A stretch of 64,000 bases of DNA from Luzula sylvatica. Taxonomy: Eukaryota > Streptophyta > Magnoliopsida > Poales > Juncaceae. Positions 48,051 to 59,170 of the stretch are shown one piece after another; positions within the stretch are counted from its first letter, which is position 1; the number at the start of each line of letters is the position of its first letter. Position numbers and translations under genes: made by a program. Location of the stretch: contig OX326957.1 of the NCBI GenBank assembly GCA_946800325.1, positions 55,667,477 through 55,731,476 of the forward strand, written 5' to 3'. The notes below the pieces were generated by a model, which saw nothing but the letters and a program-made list of their open reading frames with translations, was not told the DNA's origin and ran no database searches.

Positions 48051-51000
48051 AATTAATGGGGAACCTCTTTCCTCCTTCTCAAAGCAATTAGTTGATTAAA
48101 CAATGCCCTAAATATAATATTTTGAGTTCACAAGTTCATGTGCTCTCGGTCCTCGAAACAACCAATTCTGAGTGCACAGGATTCTTCATTATTTTTTTAT
48201 TTTTTGAAGCGGCCCAATTGATGATTTATTAGTATAATGGCAAATATAATTACAAGATTTGTTGATCTCTTTATAATGGATTCTTTGAATTTTTTTATTT
48301 TTCATCTCATCATTTTTATTATTTCAAGATACAGTTGAAGATATGACGATCTACACTCAACAACCCTTAATAAGACAAATTCCCTACTGGAAATATCCAA
48401 TATGATATTTTTTTGAATGCAACAAAAATTGCAAAAATATTTAAGAAAATGGATTGCATTTTCCAAAATGATATCTTATGTTATGAAATATTATTTTCCT
48501 CCTTTATATTTATATATTACATGTTTATTAATTATGTTTATTTGCTATGTTAATCAGGTGTGGGAATTAGGATATAGAGGGTGTTATGTTGAAATTTGAG
48601 TTTCAGAGTAAAATTTGGCAAGATCTCTATAATTTGTAGATTTGAGCACAGGCTGTAGCCAAGATATGGGACCTTAATGTATGCCCATTACTACCACATA
48701 TATTTTAGCTGTTGGCCTTTTTATAGCACATGGCAACAGGAATCCAACTTGATCTTAATTACTAAATTACTCTATTAATTAAACCAGCCTTTTTTCAACA
48801 TATTAAGCAAATAAAAAATACACTAGTATATAATTGATTTTAAGTAATATTAACCAGCTAGCATTATATACATGTTAATTAGCTTTTGCTAGTTGCATTA
48901 CCTGAAATTTGTTTAATTTGGTGCCTCATTCACTCCTCAAAAGCCATTTTGTACTTTTGTTTCCTTAGTTTTTTGAGGTAAATTACTTTTGTTTTTGTTA
49001 TGCCTAGCCTTTTTTCTTCTTCTTTTAACCTTTTAATGTGGTTTTAAAATTATGTTTTATAATGAATATGAATATGACTATTCTTGAAGTGAAATTTATT
49101 GAATTGTTCTCATCAAGAGTTAAATATTTATGTAAAAAAATTAGCCACATTATATAAATGGCCAACATTCTTGTATGTCACATACATAATATATAATGTT
49201 CTATTAAATTTTGATATTTAGATTATTTTTTGATATTTAGATTTTGAAATAACAAATTTAAATTTTGAAAAAAAAGAAACATTATTAGCCATGTTGGTCT
49301 ATACAAATGGTATTGAATGCCATAATAAAAAATAAATTATCTAGATTCATTCTGATCGAGCACAGACTGATAGATCATGAAGACATCAACAAATAAAAAA
49401 TGGGTGATGATATGAATCCTCCTTGCAGTCCCTTCATTGTATTGATCATTTTAACATTTTATCTTATAGTATTATATGTGAAGTTAAATGAGTAAGTGAT
49501 AAATAACCATGAGTATGAAACGAGAAAACTATAAACAATTAAATCTAACATATATCTTTGTTTAATTTGTTTGATTTATCATTAATTTCAAACATATTCA
49601 TATGGTTTGGGAGAATTTAGAGAAGACGGTAATAATTTTCCATAAATTATTGGTTGAACTTTGAAGCCCCACTAGAGACTCAACCAATGCTAATAAGCAA
49701 CGTGGCAATTAAACGATTTATTCATTGGCAAGGAAGCAAGGTCCATCAGAGACTCATTTCACCATATAAATTTTCCTGCAAATATTATGGGGTATAGTTG
49801 GCCCATGCATGCATTATGGAGGGACCACAAAAAAAGTCTTGACAGTAAAAGGCCACGAGTACGTGTTTCTTTGTGTTTTAATTGATTTAATAATAAGCTA
49901 ATTTGACATGAGATTAATTAGGCCAGTGGAGATAATTGAATAAAATATTTTTCTGTCGCCACCAATCAATTTCAGTGGTTATAAACCGTGTGTGAGACTA
50001 AATTCATATACAAATTAGCGGCTAATCCATTTTGTTCACACCCTTTACTTTTAGACTTCAAGACTTGAACTTTCCTTCTTCTTTTGACCCCATTACAATG
50101 TTGTGCTATTTCACATTTCCATTCAAAATCCAATGAGGAATTTTGATAAAAATAAAATATTCCAATTTGGAAAGCCAGTTTCATCAGAATTTTCAAAACA
50201 AAACATCCAAACTACTGTTAGGTCTGAGATATATGTAATCTGAGACCCAAATAATTGAAGACCCATATAATTTGACAACTAGGTGTGAAAATGAATTTTG
50301 AAGTAATGATTAATTTAACCTAACATAAACCAACAGTTGGATTTGAAAGGAAGAAAAGGACTTATTGGCAATAATCCCAGGAATCTCGGGTCAGATTGTA
50401 ATAAAAAAATTAGGACACACATCATTCTTTCTTATCTTCATACCAATATTACTTACATGTACAACGAAGACAAAATCTTTTCTTACATTTGAATACTTCG
50501 ATTTCGGACGTCACAATTACGTACATCCAAATATTAGCTAACTTACAAAATTGAACTCGAGATTTGTGGGATAAACAATTTGATTGCTCAGATTGAGGTA
50601 AATAGGAGTTTATTTGAGTATCATGATTCGTGTTTGATTTGAGTTCAGAGTGGGTGGAAAACTAGGTTTTGGCAGATATTAAGTATCTGATTCTGATATG
50701 ATATTAGAGTGAAGTATATTTGCTTATATATTAAAAGCTATCCAATATTTATTGGAAAAAATATTTTGGCAATATATGATATTCATTCGAAAGGAAATAT
50801 TTGTAAATGATATAAAATATCCAATCAAATCGTATGAAATATTTAGTATCCTATCCAATACGATATATCTTAATTTATAAGATATCCGTATGATATTTCC
50901 AAAAAAAATATTAAACATTATCGAAAATCTCCCACCTTTTATATATATAATGGTTTTGATTTTTATTAAATCTCTCTTATACTTCTGAATAACTTTTAAA

Positions 51001-51239
51001 GTGATGTTATATATTTGAAACAATGATAATTAGCATATAGTTAGAAATAAAACAATATTATATATACTTAAATGATAAATTAATACATAATTAATATACA
51101 AGTGGCATAATCTTTTTATTGTACACAGTTAGTATATCATTAATGTGTTACACGATTAGCACAATACTGAAAATATTATTAAAGCAATACATTAATACAT
51201 ACATAGATATAGCTAATGCAATAATTGATATATTATATA
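48051..51239. other. Intergenic DNA
   Basis: About 3.2 kb of AT-rich, mostly unique-looking sequence. I found no exon-like conserved blocks, RNA genes or clear transposon ends. The open frames at 48417-48599, 49972-50196 and 50724-51023 have hydrophobic low-complexity translations and look random. Confidence 0.45.
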
Positions 51240-51864
51240 CTAGTTTTATCCCCGCGCAATTGCGCGGGATGTTTTTTATATAATTATTTAAATAGAATTA
51301 ACGCGTGTGCGAATTAATGCACATGCGTTTGAACTAAATTAATATAATCATGACATATTTGCAAATATCATGATGTCAATAGATGCATAAGGTTCATGAA
51401 ATTAGTCTATCACGGATATTATTTTCTAATAGATTTGCATAAATATCATTTGTTCAGGTGCTTCTAAAATCGATTAATATAATCATGACATATTCGCAAA
51501 TTTTAATATGTATGTAAAATAGGAAAAAAAGACCAAATGTAAAAAATGAACGAAATGTAAAATAAGAAAAAATGATCAAAATGTAAAAAATGACCGAAAT
51601 GTAAATAAAAAGGACCAAAATGTAAATAAAAATGACCAAAATGTAAATTAAAACTAAAAAGGACCAAAGGACCAAAATGTAAAATAAGAAAAAAGAATCA
51701 AAATGTAAATTAAAAGGACCAAAATGTAAATTAAAACTAAAAATGACCAAAATGTAAATAAAAAGGACCAAAATATAAATTAAAAAAATAGTTTTTTTAT
51801 ACAAAAACACTTGATGACGTGGAGGATTAGAATTGCAAGAAATTTGTTTGATTTATATATAAGA
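51240..51864 (-). mobile_element. Non-autonomous Helitron, both ends present (625 bp)
   Basis: Read on the minus strand it starts TCTTATATATAAATC (from 51864) and ends with the perfect palindrome CCCGCGCAATTGCGCGGG (51268-51251), a spacer of seven bases and CTAG (51243-51240). It is inserted between A and T without target duplication, as Helitrons do. It carries no Rep/helicase; the middle is a minisatellite. A second copy of its 5' end is at 30541. Confidence 0.88.
51515..51785. repeat. GACCAAAATGTAAAT minisatellite inside the Helitron
   Basis: About a dozen copies of an 18-21-bp unit of the type AAAAAGGACCAAAATGTAAAT, with variants GATCAAAATG and GACCGAAATG. The open frame at 51454-51810 on the minus strand (repeats such as FIYILVLF) is a product of this array. 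Confidence 0.88.
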
Positions 51865-51943
51865 TATAATTAACTTTTGGTGCATTATATATTAATTAAT
51901 TATATAAGACTATATGTAATTTTTTGTTTACTATTGTACTAGA

Positions 51944-52428
51944 TAGGGGTGTTCATTCGGTCGGTTCGGTTCAAACCGAACCAAATAAGGTCAAACCGAT
52001 TTAAACCGAACCGAATAAAATTCAAACTGAACCGAACCAGTTAACACTTGAACCGATTAAAAACCGAACTGAATAAAAAAAATTATAATTTTAAAATAAA
52101 AATAAATTACTAAAAAGTTTATATTTTATTTGTCAAAAGATATGAATTAATATTATAAAATAAAATTATATTAATTTATAAAATTATTATATGATTTTTG
52201 TTATATTTAAACATTAACATATTAAAGAAATATAAAAATGGGATGTTATTCGGTCGGTTCGGTTCAATCGGTTTTTAAAATTTCAAAACTAAACCGAACC
52301 AAATAAACCAAACAATACCATTTTTTGAACTGAACCGAACCAAATAGACCGAAAAAACGAACCAATTATACCGAATTCGACCGGTTCGGTTCGGTATCCG
52401 AATAAACCGAACCGTTTGAACACCCCTA
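51944..52428. mobile_element. hAT-type MITE with CCGAACCG-rich body (485 bp)
   Basis: Terminal inverted repeats TAGGGGTGTTCA and TGAACACCCCTA, flanked by perfect 8-bp duplications GTACTAGA (51936-51943 and 52429-52436), the hAT signature. Both subterminal regions are packed with CGGTTCGGTT / AACCGAACC, which pair across the element. No transposase. Confidence 0.93.
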
Positions 52429-52625
52429 GTACTAGATATATATCAATTTGTGTGTTAATTACATTTAGTTTGTTTTGTTAATAAAATCATGGAAATATTT
52501 TAATATTCAATCATGTCACGTTTGACATGGTAGATGAGTAAAAAAAATTCAATCACTTTTTGCAAGGGAGTTTTGAGGAATTTAAAAGATGAGAAGTATT
52601 GGAATTTAATATAGATAAAGATAAA

Positions 52626-52627
<2 letters not shown>

Positions 52628-52661
<34 letters not shown>

Positions 52662-52838
52662 AGTGGCGGATTTATTAAGGGACTAGAGGGGGGGGGGGGG
52701 CAGCTGCTTGAACGGTAGTATATATATGTGATTATGTCAGTGTATTTTACGATAGAACTGTAAAATTATATACTACCGTCCCTTCAAAAAAATTTGAAAA
52801 TTTCTAACTATAGCCCCCTCTATGGGGTAAGATCCGTC

Positions 52839-52880
<42 letters not shown>
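52628..52880. repeat. GA microsatellite split by a MITE
   Basis: (AG)n at 52628-52659 and (GA)n at about 52842-52880 are two halves of one microsatellite separated by the MITE at 52661-52842. Confidence 0.85.
52661..52842. mobile_element. hAT-like MITE with CAGTGGCGGAT ends
   Basis: The left end CAGTGGCGGATTTATTAAGG and the inverse of the right end (CAGTGACGGATCTTACCCC) match, with G-rich and C-rich blocks (GAGGGGGG and CCCCCTC) inside. It sits in a GA microsatellite, so its 8-bp duplication would be AGAGAGAG and cannot be proven. 182 bp; no coding capacity. Confidence 0.78.
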
Positions 52881-52883
<3 letters not shown>

Positions 52884-54333
52884 TATATTTATGTTGCGCG
52901 GATATTTCAAAAATCAAGTCATGTCGTATTCCATACTGATACATGTATGATACTCGTCGGATACTCCAAATATTATATCTGATTATTTTATTTCAAAATC
53001 ATATTGGATACTTTACGTACACTTCACTCATACTTCCGAGTCTCCGGTGTGATGTACGAATAAATAAACTTACAACATATTCGCATATTTTGCCGAATTA
53101 ATTGTACTAAACCAACAATATTCTTTTAATCGTATAATACTAATCCTACTAAGGATTATCATAATATCCAGAAGAGTATGAAATGGTGGTGGCTTGAAAT
53201 ATTTTCCTCTTTCTAAGGGGTTTATATTGATATGTATGGTATTTTCGTTTTTTGCACAATTACGACACCAATATGGCCAATAGCTTTCAAGTGGATGATA
53301 ACGAGTCTCAGGATGGCAAGTGATAAATGAGTGTTGAGAAATGAAAAAAAATTACAAGAAAAATAAGACAAAACTGCAACTAAAATTGTTAACCCTAATT
53401 GCACTCAAGAATCAAGATGAGGATTATACTCACGATATATATCAACCTCGAGGAATTGCAACCTTTTCAAGCTAGCCATGTGCCTAAGTAAGGAAGTTTA
53501 GTAATTAACAAGTTAAATAATATATCTAAGTTAATTAGTGCAGCCTCTAAACTACACTAGTACATAAACGTCCAAAATTAACATGTTAATTATTATTCCT
53601 GACTCTGCAAATAATATAGATTATCATCATGATTATAATTTTATTATTTTTTCAGTCTTGCTAATTACTATATTCATAATCTACCATTTTCAACTGTACT
53701 AGATTTTACTAGGTAAAGGTAATTAATTAATTAACTAACCCTGCAATAATTCCAAGTAATTAGTTTTTGCTTCATTATTAGAGAGATCTTGCAACAAAAT
53801 TTAAAACTCTGCCAGATCTAAAAAGAAATTCCCAAATTTTGGTTTGACCTGAAACTTAAGATCCTTACCATCAAATAAAATCTGCAAATGGTCGTTCAAT
53901 TATCTCTCCAATCTTGAACATTATATTACCTATGTATTTTTCATTTATTGATCCCCATGTTACTCGACGAACTAGCACAAAAATCTTTTGAAGATTCTTA
54001 ATTTCTTAATCTATGGCCTAATCATTATGATTTAAATTTTAAACACTAAGCTTGCAAGTTGTGCTCCCATTCGAAATATAAATTGGCCTAAGTAGTAACC
54101 CAAGTTGGGCTTAAATTCGAATTTTAGTTTTGAAAAGTACCACTTAACTTGCATATGTGGACGTGTCATCACGTGTGCAGTATATAGCTGGAATTTATGT
54201 TAAAATACAAAGGTCATTATTTGAAATTTTAGATACACATAATATAGCAAATCCAATATTTTAACATAATTATACAGCAAATCCAGTATTGCTTAACTTA
54301 GATTACAGATACCCATGGATAGATACAGATCAG

Positions 54334-54334
<1 letters not shown>
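52881..54334. other. Intergenic DNA
   Basis: AT-rich, no gene or clear repeat end recognised. Confidence 0.4.

Positions 54335-54383
<49 letters not shown>
54335..54383. repeat. TA microsatellite
   Basis: About 23 TA units immediately left of the MITE at 54384; TATATATAT also follows its right end. Confidence 0.9.
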
Positions 54384-54611
54384 GGGAAGTTCTATGATAG
54401 ACCTATTTTCTTATCATGGACCATTTTTCAAAAAATTATTTTAAGAATTTTAGATATTTATTAATTAATTATACAAAATTTATGTTTTGGATAGCATTAA
54501 ATGATAAATATACACTACAATCTTACAAAAAAAATTCATTATTTAACAAATATTCGAATTTTTTTTTTAAATAAATCCATGATAAGAAAATTGGTCTATC
54601 ATATAACCCCC
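54384..54611. mobile_element. MULE-like MITE in a TA repeat (228 bp)
   Basis: Left end GGGAAGTTCTATGATAGACC and inverse of right end GGGGGTTATATGATAGACCA match, and the pairing continues through ATTTTCTTATCATGGA on both sides (arms of about 36 bases). Ends resemble the MITE at 30633. Flanks are TATATATAT on both sides, compatible with a 9-bp duplication but ambiguous in a TA run. Confidence 0.8.
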
Positions 54612-54938
54612 TATATATATATTTAAAAAAAAAATAGTGCAAGTGAATACGATAAACTAGATTTTTTTACTGTAGCGCATAAACATTTTTTAATTACAAA
54701 AATAGATTCTTTGAGAATTTAATTAAATAGCACTGATTTTGAGATGCTCATTTCTTTTATTTTCAATTAGTGAAATATGCTGAATTTTAGTATGATTTTC
54801 AAGATTTTTATTGACATGCCGCTTTCTGAAAAAACCAATTTGTAAGAACTACAGTTTGGCCAAATTGTAAAATTAGGTCTTTCGCTAAGCATCCTTGCGA
54901 AATATATTAGTGTTTCGTCATAGTAGCTGGCGAAAGAG

Positions 54939-55950
54939 TGAAAGAAATACAGTTTCGGATCAACCGTAAAAGTGTACACAAGGATAAACGAATGTAGTCG
55001 TACATTCGTGGCCATAACTTTCAGTGGGAAAATCCAATTAGAATGGTTCAAATTGGGTTAGATGGATAATGAGATTATCTACAACCTTCATATAGAAATA
55101 TATTTCATATGAACGAAGTATAAGTGTCGTTTATGTGAAATACCGAAAGGGTGCAACAGTATGACATACAGTTAGTAAAACAGTCATAACTTTTGCATAC
55201 GAACTCCAATTGGGCTGTGCCAAATTGGGTTGTGTAGATAATAAGATTATCTACAACTTTCGTGTTGGTTGATTTTCTGTCAGAGAAATTTATCAATTTC
55301 GTCTGGACAGAATACTGAACAGGTTCATACAGTTTTCTGTGTGAAAGGGTGTATATTGGATATACATGCCTTTTGGCTAATCCTTATCCTATTTAGGTAT
55401 AAATAGGATTTTCTCTCTCATCTTCACTAAGCAATTCAATCAGTTGAATCATTCTAAGCAAGTGATTATTCTGCCCAATATACACAAGAAAAAGAGCAAA
55501 TTCAGATTTGATCTTTAGTGAGTGAAAGGGTGCGAAGAGAGAGAAATCGAGAAAGGAGTTTCTCGAGTAATAGAGAATCGATTAGATCGAGCAAGTTCGC
55601 CGGTGCATCGTCTAGGCAGGTGCATCCGCGACCGACGTCTTGCGACTCACGGTGGATACAAGTAGAGGAGCGACAATTGTGGCTCTTGGATTGTGATCGA
55701 CTCAAGGAGTGAGAAGACGGTCAACGAACGGTGAAAGACGCGTGGTATGGGACGCGCGGATTGTCACCAACGTGACAGGAGATAGAAGGCGGCGATCAAC
55801 CCTTCGTGCGTGATCAATTTCACGCTGGTATAGATCTATCCTTCTATTCACATCGTACCCTCGAAGTCATGGCGTGATCTCGGGAATCGGGGAATCGGAC
55901 CGGGCCTTCATTCCGCTGCGCGGGCCCGGGGTCGAGGATATTCTCCTTCA
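54939..55950 (+). mobile_element. Solo LTR (family A, copy 4)
   Basis: The 1012-bp unit runs from TGAAAGAAATACAG to CTCCTTCA with perfect 5-bp duplications AAGAG (54934-54938 and 55951-55955). U3 has the same doubled roughly 170-bp block as copy 1 (GTCATAACTTTTGCATACG type) and lacks the CCGTTACAACGG array. TATAAATA at 55398-55405 precedes a CT-rich start. It shares CGTCTAGGCAGGTGCATCCG and GGACCGGGCCTTCAT with copy 1. It inserted beside the PMD-bearing repeat. Confidence 0.93.
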
Positions 55951-56009
55951 AAGAGCTCAAACATTAATTAGTATTTTTGATATTTCTCAGAGTATTAAGC
56001 GGTTCTAAA

Positions 56010-56035
56010 CTCTTTCGTCATACCTGACGAAAGAG
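56010..56035. repeat. Perfect hairpin, left flank of the PMD pseudogene
   Basis: 11-bp arms CTCTTTCGTCA and TGACGAAAGAG around a 4-base loop. The 60-base surroundings match, in inverse orientation, the region at 59112-59170. Confidence 0.85.
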
Positions 56036-56519
56036 TGCATGGATTAGATGGCTTCCCCTAGATGACGGGAGTGGGCGAGAAATATGATTTTACTCTTTTG
56101 CCAAAAGGTCTAGTAAAAAAGTTGTTGCTCAGTTGTTATTTTTTTTAGTTTTTTTGTTTTGCAATTTGAATCATTTATTTGTAAATTTCGAGTTGGAATT
56201 GCAAAATATTTAGAACACGAATGTTTTAGAACTTTTGAAGATCTATAATTTAGCTGATTTCTTAGTATTTTTTAGGGATCATTTGCTCACTCAAATTCGT
56301 CCACAATGTTACTAGTTAATTTGAATTTATTTTAAACTAAATATTTGAGAAATCTCAAACACAATATCGAAATATGACATCTACAAACACAAATATGACA
56401 TTTAAATATGACACACAAAAACACAATATCATATCTAAACACAAACATCATATCCAAAACACAAAAACATAATATCATATCACAACACAATATCCAAAAC
56501 ACAATATGAAAACACAACA

Positions 56520-58564
56520 TAAAACACGTCCGGCCACGACCACCTGCACCACGTCGTGAAACAATGTGACGTGCACGTCCACGACCCCGCTGTGTGTAAC
56601 ATGCAAGAGATTACCATCGTCATCTCCGTCACTATCTGAGTTTGACGGACTGGCGACTTGGTCATCGGCGTGTGGTAGGTTGTTCAGTATCTCCTTACCC
56701 CGGGTGCAAGATGAGACCATACTCTTGCAAGACATCCTCAATTGTTTCTTCATGGCGGGAGAGATCTCCGCCCCCCGCATTGCGTACCATCTGCATGATC
56801 GAACGATCCTTACGCACAACGTCAGATATACGGTTCTCCTGCATGTTTAAATTAGTTTACGTTTGAACATAATTAGCTATAACAAAAACACGAATGTACC
56901 GCATTAACTACAATAGGCTTTCTAGGTCTGTAACGTACAGACGGATGCATCTCAGACTGAACTGAAGACTGCACTCGTAGACGACAATTCTCCCAAAATC
57001 AGGCCATGTAAAGTCGATGCGTCGTGATGTTGTACGGATCACCAGGGAGAACGGGATTCTGCATAACCTCATTCCACCGCCGGATGTAATTCGCCCACTC
57101 ATTCGGCCCATCCTTGCCCCGCCCCGATTGTTGATGATCTTATGCAGATTCACCTCAGGAAAACAAGAAGGCGGAGGTATGACCTAAGAGAAATATTAAG
57201 AAAATATTTAATATAAACTAAAATGGTACGAGATGAAATTTACCTGGGCAAATCCGAGCGTCGCATCATCCTCTCTGGATGGTACGGCTCGACGACCCAA
57301 AAACAAATGCCAAGGCACGAGATGAAAGTGAAAGCCTCGTCATGATGGCAAATCTAGGAGAGATATTGGAGAAACTCATCATGCACTGACCACTTGATCT
57401 CGTCATGATTTAACCTAGCAGTTAACAGTGAATTGTAAAAATTGAAAAATAAATAAATTTTTATATCAAAATATAAATCAAACTTGTCAAAATAGCCACA
57501 CGCAACATTTATCGTGCCTCTTGATGACGTGCTAATGTAATCCCTGCGTCTGATGTACAAGGTACTGAACATATCGTCTAGACGGATATCCCGAAACGGT
57601 ATAATCTTGGCACATAAACAGGAAATCAAGAATACGCTCACATCACAAGAAGCATCTGGCATCCGCCTACCTCTTTCTTGTCCGGGTTAGTGGTCTTGCA
57701 TAGAAAACGATACAAGTAAGCCAGTACCTCACTCCCCTAACTGTACTGACATATGCACCCATGTCTTCCATCAACATCAAGTACATGACATGCACGCAAT
57801 CGACCGTAAGGTATGGAAATATCATCCCGGAAAAATAAAGCATGTGAGTTCTAACATGTCTCACGACCTACAATGTCATACAAATATAAAAAATTGATAA
57901 TCACAAATATGAATTTAATTTTCTTATAATTTTATCAACAAAATATGAAAATGTCATAGAAATATTTATCTGAACGTGATCATATCGGATAACGTGAAAG
58001 CACAATGAAGTGACGCTGCAGCTATTTAATCATAATCAATACTTGACTACCTGACATGAAGGTATGCTCATCTGGCTGAACCCCAAGCATCAAGTGTACA
58101 AAAGCCTTCCAATTCGGTCCCTTATCATTGTCCTTGCATACCGGTATCCCCTGATTGGGGAGACCAAGGAGGCACGAGACGTCCTGCAAAGTAATCGTCA
58201 TATCTTCCTGCTTCATGTGGAAGGTGCGTGTCGCTGGCCTCCAATGCTTGATCAAAACCAAGACTAACGACGCATCGACGTTCATACTACCAAGCATGTA
58301 GTAGTTGTATAGTCCCGCGGTCTCGGAAAAGGTTTGGTACTCATCGTGCCATAGAAGATGAACTCCTCCATGCCGCGGACGCAATGCTACATTCGGAACA
58401 TGCGACCCCTCCACATCGAATTCATGAGACTGATGGAGGTCGTGCATGAATAGCGTGTCAAGATACTCCTCCTCCTCTTCGTCGATCTCGGCTCCGGGGC
58501 CGAACATGTGCTCACCGCCACCATCGCGACTTGAACCCTTACCGCCACCGCGACTAGAAATCAA
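56520..58564 (-). pseudogene. Plant mobile domain (PMD, MAIN/MAIL1-like) pseudogene
   Basis: PMD proteins occur as host genes of the MAIN/MAIL1 type, acting in silencing and meristem maintenance, and as cargo of plant transposons. The first piece (58564-58022) has an acidic start and the family signature IKHWRPATRTFHMKQEDMTI followed by LQDVSCLLGLPNQGIPV, then a plausible CAG/GTAGTC donor. The next (57864-57740) matches HVRTHMLYFSGMIFP and VHVMYL, then shifts frame to VLAYLYRFLCKTT. Further on come GGCQMLL with stops, CFWVVEPYHPERMMRRSDLP (57330-57240), then EVNLHKIINN, a frameshift in a G-run, and WANYIRRWNEVMQ ending in an in-frame TGA inside MA*FWENC. A basic Gly-Arg tail (GRGRARH, GAGGRGR) ends near 56520. 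At least two frameshifts and several stops: not functional. Confidence 0.85.
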
Positions 58565-58960
58565 ATTTTCAGAAATCGAATTTAACCCTAAATTTACTCA
58601 AATCGAATAATATAAAACCCTAAATATTGTTTGATTTAACCCAAATTTTCTGAAATTATTAGTCGGATTAAACCCTATTAACCATAATCAAATGAAACCA
58701 TATATCAGTTTAAACTAATCAAAAAAATCTAAGGAAATTAATTCTAATATTGAAATCTATTTAACAAGTAAAAATGGGAAGAAAAAAATATACTAAACTT
58801 ATGAGAAACATCTTGCTCCACTAGGATCTTCCTTCTTCTATTTTTTCGGATGTTTGACGATTTTTGGCGATTTATTGAAGATAAACGAAAAACCTTAGGT
58901 TTTGACAAAAAAAAGGAAAAAAATGAAGAAGGAAGGGCAGCGCGCGGCCATTAATAAATT

Positions 58961-58991
58961 CTCTTTCGCCATACCCTCTGGCGAGAGAGGG
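58961..58991. repeat. Imperfect hairpin of the CTTTCG family
   Basis: CTCTTTCGCCA pairs with TGGCGAGAGAG around a short loop, upstream of the PMD pseudogene start; same motif family as the flanking hairpins. Confidence 0.7.
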
Positions 58992-59111
58992 TGAATGTGA
59001 AAAGACGCGCCCCCACATGCATGCGGTATTTCCTCGGGACTCACAAACGGTTGCAGAGTGTTTTGTCTTGGACAAGCTCTATTCAAAAAAAAGGAGAAGA
59101 AAGCTTTGGCA

Positions 59112-59140
59112 CTCTTTCGTCAGACCATCTGACGAAAGAG
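59112..59140. repeat. Perfect hairpin, right flank of the PMD pseudogene
   Basis: 13-bp arms CTCTTTCGTCAGA and TCTGACGAAAGAG with a 3-base loop, followed at 59152-59169 by a second palindrome CTTAATCATCTGATTAAG. In inverse order both have counterparts left of the pseudogene (55978-56035). Confidence 0.88.
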
Positions 59141-59170
59141 CTTAACACTGCTTAATCATCTGATTAAGAC

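Noticed and set aside
56566..56866. Plus-strand frames opposite the PMD tail
   Set aside because: Antisense to the Gly/Arg-rich and acidic C-terminal region; no similarity to known proteins.
56908..57153. 81-codon minus-strand frame as a separate gene
   Set aside because: It follows the PMD frame only for its first residues; after a frameshift the PMD-like residues lie in the neighbouring frame, so it is part of the pseudogene.
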